The notes under the pieces are model-generated. The model was not told where the DNA came from. It was given only the letters and a program-made list of their open reading frames with translations, and ran no database searches. A program made the translations under genes and the position numbers. A DNA stretch of 60,144 nucleotides from Aquidulcibacter paucihalophilus (GTDB lineage: Bacteria > Pseudomonadota > Alphaproteobacteria > Caulobacterales > Aquidulcibacteraceae). The stretch covers positions 239-60,382 of the forward strand of contig NZ_NCSQ01000148.1 in assembly GCF_002105465.1 (NCBI RefSeq), in the 5' to 3' direction. Below are positions 36,466 to 46,327 of the stretch, one piece after another (within the stretch, counting starts at the first letter, position 1; every line of letters starts with the position of its first letter).

Positions 36466-36918
36466 TTATTTCAGAATAAGCTCTTGCAACTCCATCGAGC
36501 CTTTTTGCTCGCGCATTTTGCGACGCGCGGCAGAAGCGGCCTCAGATGACCGGTCTGTTTGGGCCATATATTCATTGAGCTTCTTGCCGATCGCATCTTT
36601 CTGCGCGTTGGTGGCGTAGTCCTTATACTCGATTAGCAAGACTAAGGTTGGTTCGCCTTCGCGGGGATTATTGATCGCCAAAACGCGGTAGCTCAGGACC
36701 ACGCCTTCCTTCTTCAAAAACTCGTTCGATTTTTTCCAGCGATCCGACAAATAGTCCATATAGTTTTCAAATTCACCGGGCAGGACTTTAATATAGCTGA
36801 GTTCAAACACAGAGCCGGGCTTATAGCTCGACTCTTGTGCCATAGCTGGTGCGGCCGCGCCCATCGTCAAAGCCATTGCAAGAGCTGCCCCCGCAGCCAA
36901 ACGCGTGATTATTTTCAT
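36466..36918 (-). CDS. Secreted protein of unknown function
   Basis: I do not recognise a family. The 150-residue product has a strong signal peptide (MKIITRLAAGAALAMALTMG...APAMAQ, cleavage near residue 27). The mature part, about 120 residues, is mixed alpha/beta and rich in Lys, Glu and Tyr, with SVFELSYIKVLPGEFENY and TLVLLIEYKDYA, reminiscent of a dimeric alpha-beta-barrel (ferredoxin-like) fold. That resemblance is only an impression. The start is fixed by GGAG 9 bases upstream. A strong terminator follows, so it is a single-gene unit, presumably periplasmic. Confidence 0.8.
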   Translation of the reverse strand: MKIITRLAAGAALAMALTMGAAAPAMAQESSYKPGSVFELSYIKVLPGEFENYMDYLSDRWKKSNEFLKKEGVVLSYRVLAINNPREGEPTLVLLIEYKDYATNAQKDAIGKKLNEYMAQTDRSSEAASAARRKMREQKGSMELQELILK

Positions 36919-37071
36919 CTCGTTTTCTCCAATCAACCTGTGCATCAGGGCTCATCATGAGCAGGTCTATCTAAGACCGCCGTCCAAAGCGCTCACAAGG
37001 GGAGATCAAAAATGTTCTTACCAATCGGAAATCTTTTGCAGCAAGCCGCGTCCAGGCGGCCTTTGGGCAAG

Positions 37072-37728
37072 CTAATTGGCCCCAACCAATACAACGCCCA
37101 CTAAAATGGCTGCATAATGCAAGCCAGCTGCGGCCACGACATGGCCATGCCAAATCGCCCGCCGGAATTTAAGGCCTTTGGCTGCGTAGAATAGAGTTCC
37201 AACAGAATAAACCACACCGCCTGCCGCCAAGAGCCACATCGCCACAGGCGGCACTTCTTCAACCATGGGCTTAATCGCAATCACGACCATCCAGCCTAAA
37301 GCCAGATACAGAACAACCCAAATCGCCTTACCGAGGCCAGGCAGAAACATCTTACCCGCAATTCCCAAGGCCGCCAAAGCCCACACCGCGGTGGTCATGC
37401 CGATGGACCAAGCGCCGGTTAGAGCTTGGGTGGTGAAAGGGGTATAGCTTGCGGCAATCATCAAAAAGATGCCCGCATGGTCGAGGCGGCGCAAGAACGG
37501 CTGCCAGCTGGGTTTGGCAAAATTATAAGCCAGCGAGAAAGCCAGCATCGCAATCAGTCCCAAGGCATAGATAGAAACCGCTGCCACTTTGCCCAGCATG
37601 CCATGGCTAACGGCAAGGCCTAGTGCCAAGCCGCCACCAAATAAGGCCAAGGTTAGTCCCGCGATATGGACGATTAAGTCCGCCCGGCGGGCCCAGTCAC
37701 TGGGATAATGATCAAGATCGCTTGCCAT
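37072..37728 (-). CDS. Hemolysin III (PAQR-like) family membrane protein
   Basis: The 218-residue protein has about seven hydrophobic helices. The family signatures are visible: RRADLIVHIAG near the N-terminus, RRLDHAGIFLMIAASYTPF in the middle, and a final helix with RRAIWHGHVVAAAGLHY. The spaced His and Asp residues form the putative metal site shared with PAQR receptors and YqfA. Despite the name, most members have no proven lytic activity. The gene stands alone. Confidence 0.9.
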   Translation of the reverse strand: MASDLDHYPSDWARRADLIVHIAGLTLALFGGGLALGLAVSHGMLGKVAAVSIYALGLIAMLAFSLAYNFAKPSWQPFLRRLDHAGIFLMIAASYTPFTTQALTGAWSIGMTTAVWALAALGIAGKMFLPGLGKAIWVVLYLALGWMVVIAIKPMVEEVPPVAMWLLAAGGVVYSVGTLFYAAKGLKFRRAIWHGHVVAAAGLHYAAILVGVVLVGAN

Positions 37729-37785
37729 AAATCTGTCTATACATGAGATTATGGCATTCGTAAGGGCGTTTACGGGCTTTGCTTG

Positions 37786-38067
37786 TCAACTTGTTTGACG
37801 GATGGTTTCAACGGTGAAGCTCAAGGCTTGCAGCTTGTCCATCACGGGGCCTTGGAATTTTTCTGGCACCGGCACTTGGCCGACAATCCAATAATAAACG
37901 TCCCAATCGGCTTGATCGAGTAGCGCCTCAAACAGCGCCAAATCGGCTGCGCTGGCTTCGGCCAAATGCTGATCGGCAAAAGTTCCCATCAAGAAATCAT
38001 GCTCGCGAAAGCCGCGTCGCCACGCGCGATAGCGCAATTGCTTGATCCACATGTCGCGGTCGTTCAT
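37786..38067 (-). CDS. sdhE: FAD assembly factor SdhE (succinate dehydrogenase assembly factor 2)
   Basis: It promotes covalent flavinylation of the SdhA subunit of succinate dehydrogenase. The 93-residue all-helical protein begins MNDRDMWIKQLRYRAWRRG, with the diagnostic RAWRRGxRE-like motif (RGFREHDFLMGTFAD) and DWDVYYWI. The start is fixed by AGGAG 7 bases upstream. In many alphaproteobacteria it lies beside recG; here it is divergent from an SDR gene. The sdh operon is not in the window. Confidence 0.92.
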   Translation of the reverse strand: MNDRDMWIKQLRYRAWRRGFREHDFLMGTFADQHLAEASAADLALFEALLDQADWDVYYWIVGQVPVPEKFQGPVMDKLQALSFTVETIRQTS

Positions 38068-38219
38068 GACATTTCTCCTGTCTGCACGCATATATAGCGC
38101 GGCAGCCACAAACCAGCACACTTGACCGCAGTGCATTTGTGCCGTTCGGTAGGGTTTCTGCAGGTCTCAAGGACAAGCGCTACGCTAAAGCGCCAGGGAT
38201 CAGACAGAAGGGAGAGGTT

Positions 38220-39020
38220 ATGAGTGAAGCGCGCGGCCGAAAAACCATTTTTATAACCGGGGCAGGGTCTGGTATCGGCCGGGCAACGGCGCATCATTTT
38301 TCCCAGCGCGGCTGGTATTGCGGGCTCTATGACGTCCATGCCGCTGGCATTGCCGAAACCGCGGCCCATATGCCGGTTGATTCTTATTGCACCGGCGTGT
38401 TTGACGTGCGCGACCGGCACGGCTGGAGCAATGCGGTCAGCCAGTTTGGCGACGCCACCGGCGGGCGGATGCATGTCTTGTTCAATAATGCCGGGATCGG
38501 CAAACACGGCTGGTATGAAGATGTCGCCCAAGATGACGCAGACCTCGTGGTCGATGTGAATTTAAAGGGCGTTATGAATGGCATTTATGCCGCTCTACCT
38601 TTGTTGGAGACCACACCTGGGGCGCGCGTGATTAATACAGCCTCCACCGCAGGCCTCGTCGGCTCCCCGCGCCTTGCGGTCTATTCGGCCACTAAATTTG
38701 CGGTGCGCGGCCTAAGCGAGGCTTTGGATGTTGAGTTCTCGCGCAAGAATATCCGCGTGATCGCGCTCTGCCCGTGGTTTGTTGACACACCCATCCTCGA
38801 CATGGTCGAGACACCAGGATCGAATTCGAAAGAACGCCCTGCCATGAAGGGCATTGAGATTTATCCCGTGGAAATGGCAGCTGCGCGGACATGGGATGCC
38901 GTTCATGGCGATGATGTGATTGTGAAAGTGGGCAAAGCCGCCGACCGCGCGCATTTCTTTAGCCGCTTCCTGCCGAAATATCTCGCCAAACAATTGCGCA
39001 AATCCGTGCTGAATGGCTAG
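38220..39020 (+). CDS. SDR-family oxidoreductase
   Basis: This 266-residue classical short-chain dehydrogenase has TGAGSGIGRA near residue 12 for the nucleotide, NNAGIG, INTASTAG with the catalytic Ser, and VYSATKFAVRGLSEAL with Tyr and Lys. The C-terminal FFSRFLPKYLAKQLRKS is basic and amphipathic and may touch the membrane. The start is chosen at MSEARGRKT because GGGAGAGG lies just before it; the frame is open 27 codons further upstream, but without such a site. The substrate is unknown. It differs clearly from the other SDR at 8850-9641. Confidence 0.88.
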   Translation: MSEARGRKTIFITGAGSGIGRATAHHFSQRGWYCGLYDVHAAGIAETAAHMPVDSYCTGVFDVRDRHGWSNAVSQFGDATGGRMHVLFNNAGIGKHGWYEDVAQDDADLVVDVNLKGVMNGIYAALPLLETTPGARVINTASTAGLVGSPRLAVYSATKFAVRGLSEALDVEFSRKNIRVIALCPWFVDTPILDMVETPGSNSKERPAMKGIEIYPVEMAAARTWDAVHGDDVIVKVGKAADRAHFFSRFLPKYLAKQLRKSVLNG

Positions 39021-39030
39021 TAAAAACCAA

Positions 39031-39060
39031 AATGCCCTCGCCGGAAACAGCGAGGGCATT
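39031..39060. terminator. Bidirectional terminator between SDR and SleB-like genes
   Basis: AATGCCCTCGC (39031-39041) and GCGAGGGCATT (39050-39060) form a perfect 11-bp stem with an 8-base loop. On the minus strand it is followed by TTGGTTTTTA, a good T-rich tail, and it lies 36 bases after the SleB-like stop. On the plus strand it is 10 bases after the SDR stop. It can serve both convergent genes. Confidence 0.85.
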
Positions 39061-39096
39061 GGTTAGGTCTGAAGTTATCGGCAACTTCGGTTGGGT

Positions 39097-39684
39097 TTAC
39101 CGCACAATCTGGCGGTAGAAGACATGGCCCCCAATACTGGTGACGCGGCGATAGACGCGCGTCCAGCTGGGGTCAACAAATGTCGCGTGAAAATGGGTCG
39201 CACCGGGTGCGACACCGGGCCTCCACCCATCGACGACACGTTCAGCAATCTCATTGGCGCGTTGCCATTGCAGACCGCTTGGGGCGCGCCTTGCGCTGCA
39301 CGCCCATGAAAACTGGCACGTCCGTCCGGTACGTTGATATACAACGCCACAGAAACTCTTCGGATATGCCTTTGAAGCCACCCGCGTTGCAACCACTTCA
39401 GCTACTGCTTCTTGGCCGCGACGGGGCTCACCCTTCGCTTCATAGTACACTGCCTCAGCCAGACACCGTATCTGACGCGCACGGTCGAGCTCGGCCGTGT
39501 TGCGCTTCGATTGCGGTATACCCTGGGATTGGGTCGTGGTTATGTCGGCATCAACCTGGGCACCTTCCACCACAGGTTCTGCATGAGCGATCGTGCTGAG
39601 GCATACGATCAAACACACAGTCCCTAGGACGGTCGCAGCATCACGCGCGAGGGTCCTAGAGAGGCCGGTCTGTCCCGACTTCAT
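39097..39684 (-). CDS. SleB-family cell wall hydrolase
   Basis: The 195-residue protein has an N-terminal hydrophobic segment (about 17-35, ending TIAHA) that is a signal peptide or anchor. The Hydrolase_2 catalytic domain follows: CLAEAVYYEAKGEPRRGQ with the predicted catalytic Glu, VVATRV, CQFSWACS, ATHFHATFVDPSW and GGHVFYR. Relatives of SleB cleave cortex or cell-wall peptidoglycan as lytic transglycosylases. In a non-sporulating alphaproteobacterium it would remodel the wall. The start lacks a good ribosome-binding site. Confidence 0.9.
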   Translation of the reverse strand: MKSGQTGLSRTLARDAATVLGTVCLIVCLSTIAHAEPVVEGAQVDADITTTQSQGIPQSKRNTAELDRARQIRCLAEAVYYEAKGEPRRGQEAVAEVVATRVASKAYPKSFCGVVYQRTGRTCQFSWACSARRAPSGLQWQRANEIAERVVDGWRPGVAPGATHFHATFVDPSWTRVYRRVTSIGGHVFYRQIVR

Positions 39685-39952
39685 GGGGGGCTTGTAGCCC
39701 GCCCCACCCTATTTCGCAAACGCAGCAACGCAGTCGCACCCTGTAACTTTCGCGAAATTGGGGAAAATTAGATAAATTAAGTTAAGGGTTTTAGATGGTT
39801 ACGCCAGCGTTGCAATTCCGCATAGGGGGGATGTCTGACCGATTTTTGGGCGGATCTGACCCATATTTGTGGTTAATCCTGCGGCCAAACGGGAAGGTTT
39901 TCTCGGTCAAAAAATGCCGACACCCCCCTCTGTTAGCACGACATGATTCGCC

Positions 39953-40750
39953 CTATTTAGGGGCCTCACTGGTGGGTTTAGGGGTGGCGGCCGGTGGGGT
40001 TTGTGTTCGGGCGATCCCATTTGCTGCCGCCACCGCACTGATACCTGCAAGGCTACGCAAGCGCTTGGCCTCAGCTGCATCAGCGCTGGCCAGATAAGCG
40101 TCGCGGGCGGCAAGGCTCGGCCAAGCGGCCACCACGACACGGTCAAACACGGTATCGCCTTCCATCGGCGTGAACTGGCCGATACCAGCCGAATTGACCA
40201 ATTGGCCGCCAGAGCGCTTGACCCCGTCGATCAGGCTGGCTGCAGCGCGCTCGGATGCCTGTAGCTCGTGAGGTCCTTTGCCAGTGGGTCCTGTCATGAC
40301 CACTAAAAAGCCAGCCCCCGCCCCTTCAAAAGGCGTGGACCCAGCCCCTTCAATTGCCACCACGCTGAACACACCCGCATTATCGCGCTTGCGGATGGCA
40401 GCCCGATAAGCCTCGCCCCACCAGAAGGCGTCGGCCCCGGCGCGGGTCGGAAATTTGGCGACAATGAGTGAGCGGTCAGTCCAAGGCCCTTCAAGCCAGG
40501 TCACGCCGCGCCCGGGGGCACCTATGGCCAGATAATAGCCATCGAGGCTCGCATAAATCGGCGGCAGAGACGCAGCATAAGCCCCAATCTTGGCGCGGTC
40601 TGTAGTCTTGCCGACAACAACCAGATAGCCGGGATTGGCAGCCGCAGTTGTTTGCGCAGCGGCAAGGCGGGGCGCAAAGCTGGTCATGATGGCCAGGCCG
40701 AATGCCAAAAAACGCACCACGCGTGTAAACACCCCTGCCCGTTGCTTCAT
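39953..40750 (-). CDS. Exported protein with two tandem DUF1330-like domains
   Basis: The 265-residue protein has a signal peptide (cleavage near LAAAQ, residue 33). Two copies of a DUF1330-like dimeric alpha-beta fold follow. The first, about 40-135, has YLVVVGKTTDRAKIGAYAAS and GRGVTWLEGPWTDRSLIVAKF. The second, about 145-245, has GFLVVMTGPTGKGPHELQ and DTVFDRVVVAAWPSLAARD. A Pro/Thr-rich tail ends the protein. Most DUF1330 proteins are single-domain and cytoplasmic, so export and duplication are unusual. The function is unknown. The preceding 215 bases to the carbonic anhydrase stop hold no convincing gene. Confidence 0.75.
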   Translation of the reverse strand: MKQRAGVFTRVVRFLAFGLAIMTSFAPRLAAAQTTAAANPGYLVVVGKTTDRAKIGAYAASLPPIYASLDGYYLAIGAPGRGVTWLEGPWTDRSLIVAKFPTRAGADAFWWGEAYRAAIRKRDNAGVFSVVAIEGAGSTPFEGAGAGFLVVMTGPTGKGPHELQASERAAASLIDGVKRSGGQLVNSAGIGQFTPMEGDTVFDRVVVAAWPSLAARDAYLASADAAEAKRLRSLAGISAVAAANGIARTQTPPAATPKPTSEAPK

Positions 40751-40965
40751 CTAAGCCAACCTCCCCTGCATGCCTTCATGGCCGTCGCACATAAGGGCGA
40801 ATGGTATATTCTTTTGTAGGTTTGGAAAGCTCTGAACGCGGTTCGCCACCAAAGTTTTGTGGAAGACAACATCTACCGCAACATCCCATAGGGTTCCCGC
40901 TGGCAGCTCACGCTTCAGAGGGGATGAATTGGGGAGGCAAGGCCGCTTGCCGTGCCGCACTTAAG

Positions 40966-41859
40966 CTAATCGCGCAAAACGTAGCGGCGATTGACCGGCT
41001 GGATGGGTCTGGCATTCATCGGGAACAGAGCTTGGAAAGCTTCCACATCCTTTTGCGAGACCAAGATCGGCGTCGACAAAACAGTCCACAAAACCGTTTC
41101 AGAACAAGGAGGTGTGGTAAGAGAGCCTTGATAGCGATAAACCCCATCAATCGGCGCGATCATGCCGCGCTGCTCAATCACGCCTAAGCTGGCAGAGCCC
41201 TCTTCTTTCGGGGCCTTTTCCATGATGTTTGAGAATAAGGGATTTTCCCCGCCTGGCATCATCAAGACGCCAATGACCGCCAGTCGGCCTTCGGCATTTT
41301 TGTGCACAAAATGGACTTCCATAGGATAATTGCGTCCATCGATTGTGTGCTCAGATGGGGTATGGAAATGGAATTGAATAAGTTCAAAGCGCTCACCATC
41401 AATGGTGGCATAGCCGCCATCCTTGCCTTCCACTTGGATGGTGTGACCGTTGTTGACGACGCTCCAGGCACTGGGATTCCAATGTAGTGCAATATTGGAA
41501 ACTTCCGCATCAACCCCGCCTGTTAAGTCAATTGGCGATTGTTCTTGGCCCGAGGCGCAAGCCTTATTGGCCTCGGCCATCTTGCCCCAATTTTCCGGCC
41601 CATTAGCGCCCTCATAATCCCAATGCGCGCCGTCTTTTCCGGGAAGTAAATGCGACAGTATCGACTTTTCTTCTTTGTCTGGGACGGCGTGTGCATCTGC
41701 GGTTTCATGGGCAGCGGGGGCGCTGTGGGCATCAGCGGCACCGTGCATTGCCTCAGCCGCAGCATGGGGTGCCTCACCGCCCATCAAGGCTTTGGCGGTG
41801 CCAATGCCGATCACGCCCACCAAGGCTACAATTCCAATACCTGCCAACACACGCTTCAT
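40966..41859 (-). CDS. Alpha-type carbonic anhydrase with His/Ala-rich linker
   Basis: It hydrates CO2 to bicarbonate outside the cytoplasm. Of 297 residues, 1-25 form a signal peptide or uncleaved anchor and 30-62 a His/Ala-rich linker. The alpha-CA domain follows from HWDYEGANGPENW to the end. The zinc ligands are visible in FHFHTPSEH (His 164 and 166) and EVHFVH (His 183), as are YRYQGSLTTPPCSE and a paired Cys at about 101. The start at MKRVLAG is supported by AAGGA about 10 bases upstream; a start 13 codons earlier is less likely. It follows rpoC but lies behind a strong terminator. Confidence 0.94.
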   Translation of the reverse strand: MKRVLAGIGIVALVGVIGIGTAKALMGGEAPHAAAEAMHGAADAHSAPAAHETADAHAVPDKEEKSILSHLLPGKDGAHWDYEGANGPENWGKMAEANKACASGQEQSPIDLTGGVDAEVSNIALHWNPSAWSVVNNGHTIQVEGKDGGYATIDGERFELIQFHFHTPSEHTIDGRNYPMEVHFVHKNAEGRLAVIGVLMMPGGENPLFSNIMEKAPKEEGSASLGVIEQRGMIAPIDGVYRYQGSLTTPPCSETVLWTVLSTPILVSQKDVEAFQALFPMNARPIQPVNRRYVLRD

Positions 41860-41993
41860 GGCCGCATCCTTCGCTTCATGGGTGCCAAGCTTAACCATGA
41901 GGCGTTAAGCCTTTCTCACTTTTCTGTGAGGCGGTTGTGATCGGAAAGGGAAAGGTAATAGCGGGTGGGATCTGGGCGGCAAATGCGAAACAT

Positions 41994-42023
41994 AAAAAAG
42001 GCCCCGAATTTCTCCGGGGCCTT
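41994..42023 (-). terminator. Rho-independent terminator after rpoC
   Basis: AAGGCCCCG (41998-42006) and CGGGGCCTT (42015-42023) form a perfect 9-bp stem with an 8-base loop, followed by a run of Ts on the minus strand. It lies 25 bases after the rpoC stop and marks the end of the RNA polymerase operon. Confidence 0.93.
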
Positions 42024-42048
42024 TTGAGATGCGAGAAGAAGGAGCAGC

Positions 42049-45000
42049 TTATTCCGTGCCGAGGTCGACAACGTCCATACCGGCTACTTCGGCAGGCAAG
42101 GGCTCCATCGCGCTTTCTTGCTCGATCGCCGCATCGGCATCCTGATAGGCGGCAATCGCCTTCAAGCGGCGCAGCGCACCACCCGTACCGGCTGGGATCA
42201 AGCGGCCCACGATGACGTTTTCCTTGAGGCCTTCTAAAGTGTCGTGCTTGCCATTAACCGCCGCATCGGTAAGGACGCGGGTGGTTTCTTGGAAGGACGC
42301 GGCCGAAATAAACGAGCGTGTCTGCAGCGAGGCTTTGGTGATGCCCAGAAGCACAGGCTCTGCGGTAGCTTCGCGCAGACCCAATTCCTTCATGCGGGCG
42401 TTTTCATCGATCAGATCGACTTCATCAATGGCATCGCCCTTGATCATGTCGGTATCGCCTGGATCGGTGACTTCCACCTTCTGCAACATCTGGCGGACGA
42501 TGGTTTCAATGTGCTTGTCATTGATACCCACGCCTTGGAGACGATAGACCTTCTGGATTTCCTCAACCAGATATTCGGCCAAAGCTTCCACGCCCAGAAC
42601 CGCCAAGATATCTTGTGGGGCTGGGTTGCCATCAAGCAGATATTCGCCGCGCTTAATCCGGTCACCATCTTGAACCGACAAGTGCTTACCCTTGGCGATC
42701 AGATAGGTTGCGGGCTCAAGGGCCTCATCATCGGGAATGATGAGTACTTTGCGCTTGTTCTTATAGTCCTTACCGAATTCTACGCGGCCATCGATTTCCG
42801 CGATGATCGCATGATCCTTCGGACGACGGGCTTCGAACAATTCCGCCACGCGCGGCAGACCCCCGGTGATGTCGCGGGTTTTGGCCCCACCGGTCGCAAC
42901 GCGCGACAGAGTGGCACCTGGCCCGATCAACTCACCGTCGGTAACCGACAAGATCGCATCAATTGGCAAGGTGTAGACTGCGTCTGCGCCATTGGCCAAT
43001 TTCACGAAGCTGCCATCTTCATTCAGCAAAGCGACGGCTGGGCGAAGGTCGTTATTGGCCTTCGAACCGCGCCAATCGATCACGCGCTTGGACGAAATGC
43101 CGGTGGCGTCGTCCAACTCGTCGCGGGCTGAAACGCCGTCCACGAGGTCTTGCAGACGCACACGCCCGCCAACTTCGGTGACGATTGGGGTTGCAAATGG
43201 GTCCCAGTCGGCCAGACGCTGGCCGCGAACGACCTTGGTCTTGTCTTCGGCACGAATGCGCGCACCAAATGGCAATTTGAAGGACTGGCGTTCTTTGCCT
43301 TCGCCATCAAACACGGCGATCACCATGTTCCGGCTCAAGCAGACCAAATCGCCATCATCGCGCTTCACCGTTGCCCGGTTGATGAAGCGAACTTCCCCAT
43401 CAAGACCGGCTTCCATGAAGCTGGTATCGGCCACCTGCGCGGCCCCACCAATGTGGAAGGTCCGCATGGTGAGCTGTGTCCCGGGTTCACCAATCGACTG
43501 GGCCGCGATAACGCCCACCGCTTCGCCATGATTGACGCGAGTACCGCGGGCGAGGTCACGGCCATAGCAGGTCGCACACACACCGTTGCGGGTTTCACAC
43601 GTCAGCGGCGAACGGACCTTAATGGTCTGTACGCCTGCCTTTTCGATGGCGATGGCAATATCTTCATCCACATAGGTGTCTTGCGGATAGAGGACTTCGC
43701 CGGTTTGCGGGTCCACGGCGTCTTGCGCCAAGGTCCGGCCCAGAATGCGCTGTTCCAGCGACACGATGACTTCAGCCCCTTCGGTAACGGCCCGCAACTC
43801 GATACCCATCGAGGTGCCGCAATCTTCTTCGGTGATGATGCAATCCTGCGCCACGTCGACCAAACGGCGGGTGAGATAACCCGAGTTTGCGGTCTTCAAT
43901 GCCGTATCGGCCAAGCCTTTACGCGCACCGTGAGTGGAGTTGAAGTATTCCTGAACCGTCAGACCTTCTTTGAAGTTCGAGATGATGGGCGTTTCGATGA
44001 TCTCGCCCGATGGCTTGGCCATCAGACCGCGCATCCCGGCCAATTGCTTCATTTGGTTCTTCGAACCACGGGCACCGGAGTGCGCCATCATGTAAACGGA
44101 GTTCATCTCCAAGGTCTTGCCGTCGCGACCTGGGCGCAGCTTCGAGACTTCTTCCATCATCGCATCTGCCACGCGGTCGGTACATTTCGACCAAGCATCC
44201 ACGACTTTGTTATATTTCTCACCCTTGGTGATCAGACCGTCAGAATATTGTTGCTCATATTCTTCCACGCTGGTCCGGGTTGCTTCGACCATAGCTTCCT
44301 TTTCAGGGGGCACCACCATATCGGCCATGCCGAAGGAGATACCGGCCTTACAAGCTTCCTTGAAGCCCAATTGCATCATGCGGTCTGCAAAGATCACCGT
44401 CGCCTTCTGGCCGCAGAAGCGGTAGACTTGGTCGATGATGTTGGAGACTTCCTTCTTGGTCATTAATTGATTGACGATCGTTGGCGGCACCTTGGGGTGG
44501 CGTGGCAACAAATCGGCAATCATGAAGCGGCCCGGAGTCGTGTTGATCGTCTTGGTTACAGGCTTGCCGTCCTCATCCACGCCGACATAGCGGGCTTTAA
44601 TCTTCGAGTGTAGTGTCACCACGCCAGCATCCAAAGCCGCTTCGATTTCGCCCAAGTCACGGAAAGCCTTGCCTTCGCCGACTTCGCCATCGCGCTCAAT
44701 CGACAAGAAGTATAGACCCAAAACGATGTCTTGGCTTGGCACGATGATGGGCTTGCCGCTCGCAGGGCTCAAGATGTTGTTGGTCGACATCATCAAGACG
44801 CGCGCTTCAAGCTGGGCTTCAATCGACAAGGGCACGTGAACAGCCATTTGGTCGCCGTCGAAGTCGGCGTTGAACGCGGTACAGACCAGCGGGTGCAGCT
44901 GGATGGCCTTGCCCTCGATCAGCTTTGGTTCAAAGGCTTGGATGCCCAAGCGGTGCAAGGTCGGCGCGCGGTTCAGCATCACAGGATGCTCGCGGATGAC

Positions 45001-46248
45001 TTCATCGAGAATGTCCCAAACTTCAGGACGCTCTTTCTCCACGAGCTTCTTCGATTGCTTCACCGTGCTGGACAGGCCTTTGGCGTCCAAACGCTGATAG
45101 ATGAAGGGCTTGAACAATTCCAAAGCCATCTTCTTGGGCAGACCGCACTCATGCAGTTTCAATTCTGGACCCACGGTGATCACCGAACGGCCAGAATAGT
45201 CGACGCGCTTACCAAGCAAGTTCTGACGGAAGCGACCTTGCTTGCCCTTCAACATGTCGGCCAAGGACTTCAGCGGACGCTTGTTGGCACCGGTGATGAC
45301 GCGACCGCGACGGCCGTTATCGAACAAAGCGTCGACGGATTCTTGCAACATGCGCTTTTCGTTGCGCACGATGATGTCTGGCGCACGCAGCTCGATCAGG
45401 CGCTTCAAACGGTTGTTGCGGTTGATCACACGGCGATAGAGGTCGTTCAAGTCAGAGGTTGCAAACCGGCCACCATCGAGAGGCACCAAGGGGCGCAACT
45501 CGGGTGGGATGACGGGGATGTTCGTCATGATCATCCATTCTGGACGGTTGCCAGAATTCATGAAGGCTTCGATCAGCTTCAAACGCTTGGCGAGCTTCTT
45601 TGGCTTTAGCTCTGTCGTGCATTCAGAAATGTCGATGCGGATCTGCTTAGCAGTCTCTTCCAGATCGATGGCTTCCAACATGGTGCGAACGGCTTCTGCA
45701 CCAATGCCCACCGTGAAGCTGTCTTCGCCATAGGTGTCTTGAGCCTCATAAAGCTCGTTCTCATCGATCAGCTGACGCTCAGTAAAGGGCGTGATGCCTG
45801 GCTCGATCACGATGTGACGTTCAAAATAGAGAACTTTTTCAACATCCTTCAGCGCCATATCTAACATCAAAGCAATGCGTGATGGCAAGGACTTCAGGAA
45901 CCAGATGTGGGCAACAGGGGCTGCCAATTCGATATGGCCCATGCGCTCGCGGCGGACGCGCTGCAGGGTAACTTCCACGCCGCACTTTTCGCAGGTGACG
46001 CCCTTATATTTGATGCGCTTATACTTGCCGCACAAGCACTCATAATCTTTGATCGGTCCAAAGATGCGGGCGCAGAACAAGCCGTCGCGCTCGGGCTTAA
46101 AGGTCCGATAATTGATGGTTTCTGGCTTTTTCACTTCGCCATAGGACCACGCCTTGATTTGGTCGGGGCTGGCCAAAGCAATGCGGATATTGTCGAATTG
46201 TGGGGCAATGGCTTGGGGGCCAAAGATGTTCATCACGTCTTGATTCAT
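42049..46248 (-). CDS. rpoC: RNA polymerase beta' subunit
   Basis: It is the catalytic subunit of RNA polymerase, 1399 residues from [12 protein letters not shown]. Landmarks are the first zinc site ([19 protein letters not shown]), the lid and rudder region, the catalytic [14 protein letters not shown] with three Asp for Mg, the bridge helix, the trigger loop with [20 protein letters not shown], and the second zinc cluster [15 protein letters not shown]. The frame extends 47 codons upstream, but the family start and a GGGAG motif favour the chosen ATG. It follows rpoB after 79 bases. Confidence 0.98.
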   Translation of the reverse strand: MNQDVMNIFGPQAIAPQFDNIRIALASPDQIKAWSYGEVKKPETINYRTFKPERDGLFCARIFGPIKDYECLCGKYKRIKYKGVTCEKCGVEVTLQRVRRERMGHIELAAPVAHIWFLKSLPSRIALMLDMALKDVEKVLYFERHIVIEPGITPFTERQLIDENELYEAQDTYGEDSFTVGIGAEAVRTMLEAIDLEETAKQIRIDISECTTELKPKKLAKRLKLIEAFMNSGNRPEWMIMTNIPVIPPELRPLVPLDGGRFATSDLNDLYRRVINRNNRLKRLIELRAPDIIVRNEKRMLQESVDALFDNGRRGRVITGANKRPLKSLADMLKGKQGRFRQNLLGKRVDYSGRSVITVGPELKLHECGLPKKMALELFKPFIYQRLDAKGLSSTVKQSKKLVEKERPEVWDILDEVIREHPVMLNRAPTLHRLGIQAFEPKLIEGKAIQLHPLVCTAFNADFDGDQMAVHVPLSIEAQLEARVLMMSTNNILSPASGKPIIVPSQDIVLGLYFLSIERDGEVGEGKAFRDLGEIEAALDAGVVTLHSKIKARYVGVDEDGKPVTKTINTTPGRFMIADLLPRHPKVPPTIVNQLMTKKEVSNIIDQVYRFCGQKATVIFADRMMQLGFKEACKAGISFGMADMVVPPEKEAMVEATRTSVEEYEQQYSDGLITKGEKYNKVVDAWSKCTDRVADAMMEEVSKLRPGRDGKTLEMNSVYMMAHSGARGSKNQMKQLAGMRGLMAKPSGEIIETPIISNFKEGLTVQEYFNSTHGARKGLADTALKTANSGYLTRRLVDVAQDCIITEEDCGTSMGIELRAVTEGAEVIVSLEQRILGRTLAQDAVDPQTGEVLYPQDTYVDEDIAIAIEKAGVQTIKVRSPLTCETRNGVCATCYGRDLARGTRVNHGEAVGVIAAQSIGEPGTQLTMRTFHIGGAAQVADTSFMEAGLDGEVRFINRATVKRDDGDLVCLSRNMVIAVFDGEGKERQSFKLPFGARIRAEDKTKVVRGQRLADWDPFATPIVTEVGGRVRLQDLVDGVSARDELDDATGISSKRVIDWRGSKANNDLRPAVALLNEDGSFVKLANGADAVYTLPIDAILSVTDGELIGPGATLSRVATGGAKTRDITGGLPRVAELFEARRPKDHAIIAEIDGRVEFGKDYKNKRKVLIIPDDEALEPATYLIAKGKHLSVQDGDRIKRGEYLLDGNPAPQDILAVLGVEALAEYLVEEIQKVYRLQGVGINDKHIETIVRQMLQKVEVTDPGDTDMIKGDAIDEVDLIDENARMKELGLREATAEPVLLGITKASLQTRSFISAASFQETTRVLTDAAVNGKHDTLEGLKENVIVGRLIPAGTGGALRRLKAIAAYQDADAAIEQESAMEPLPAEVAGMDVVDLGTE

Positions 46249-46327
46249 AGAACCCAGTCTCCCGTTCTCGTGAAGAGAACCAAGCGGAGCGTGCAAACCA
46301 CGCCCCGCAAACTCAATCAAATGTGGA

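Noticed and set aside
40751..40960. 69-residue minus-strand frame between the carbonic anhydrase and DUF1330 genes
   Set aside because: No recognisable domain or convincing start signal. It may be noncoding; I cannot exclude a tiny gene.
43150..44466. 438-residue plus-strand open frame
   Set aside because: It is antisense to rpoC, whose product is fully conserved in this region.
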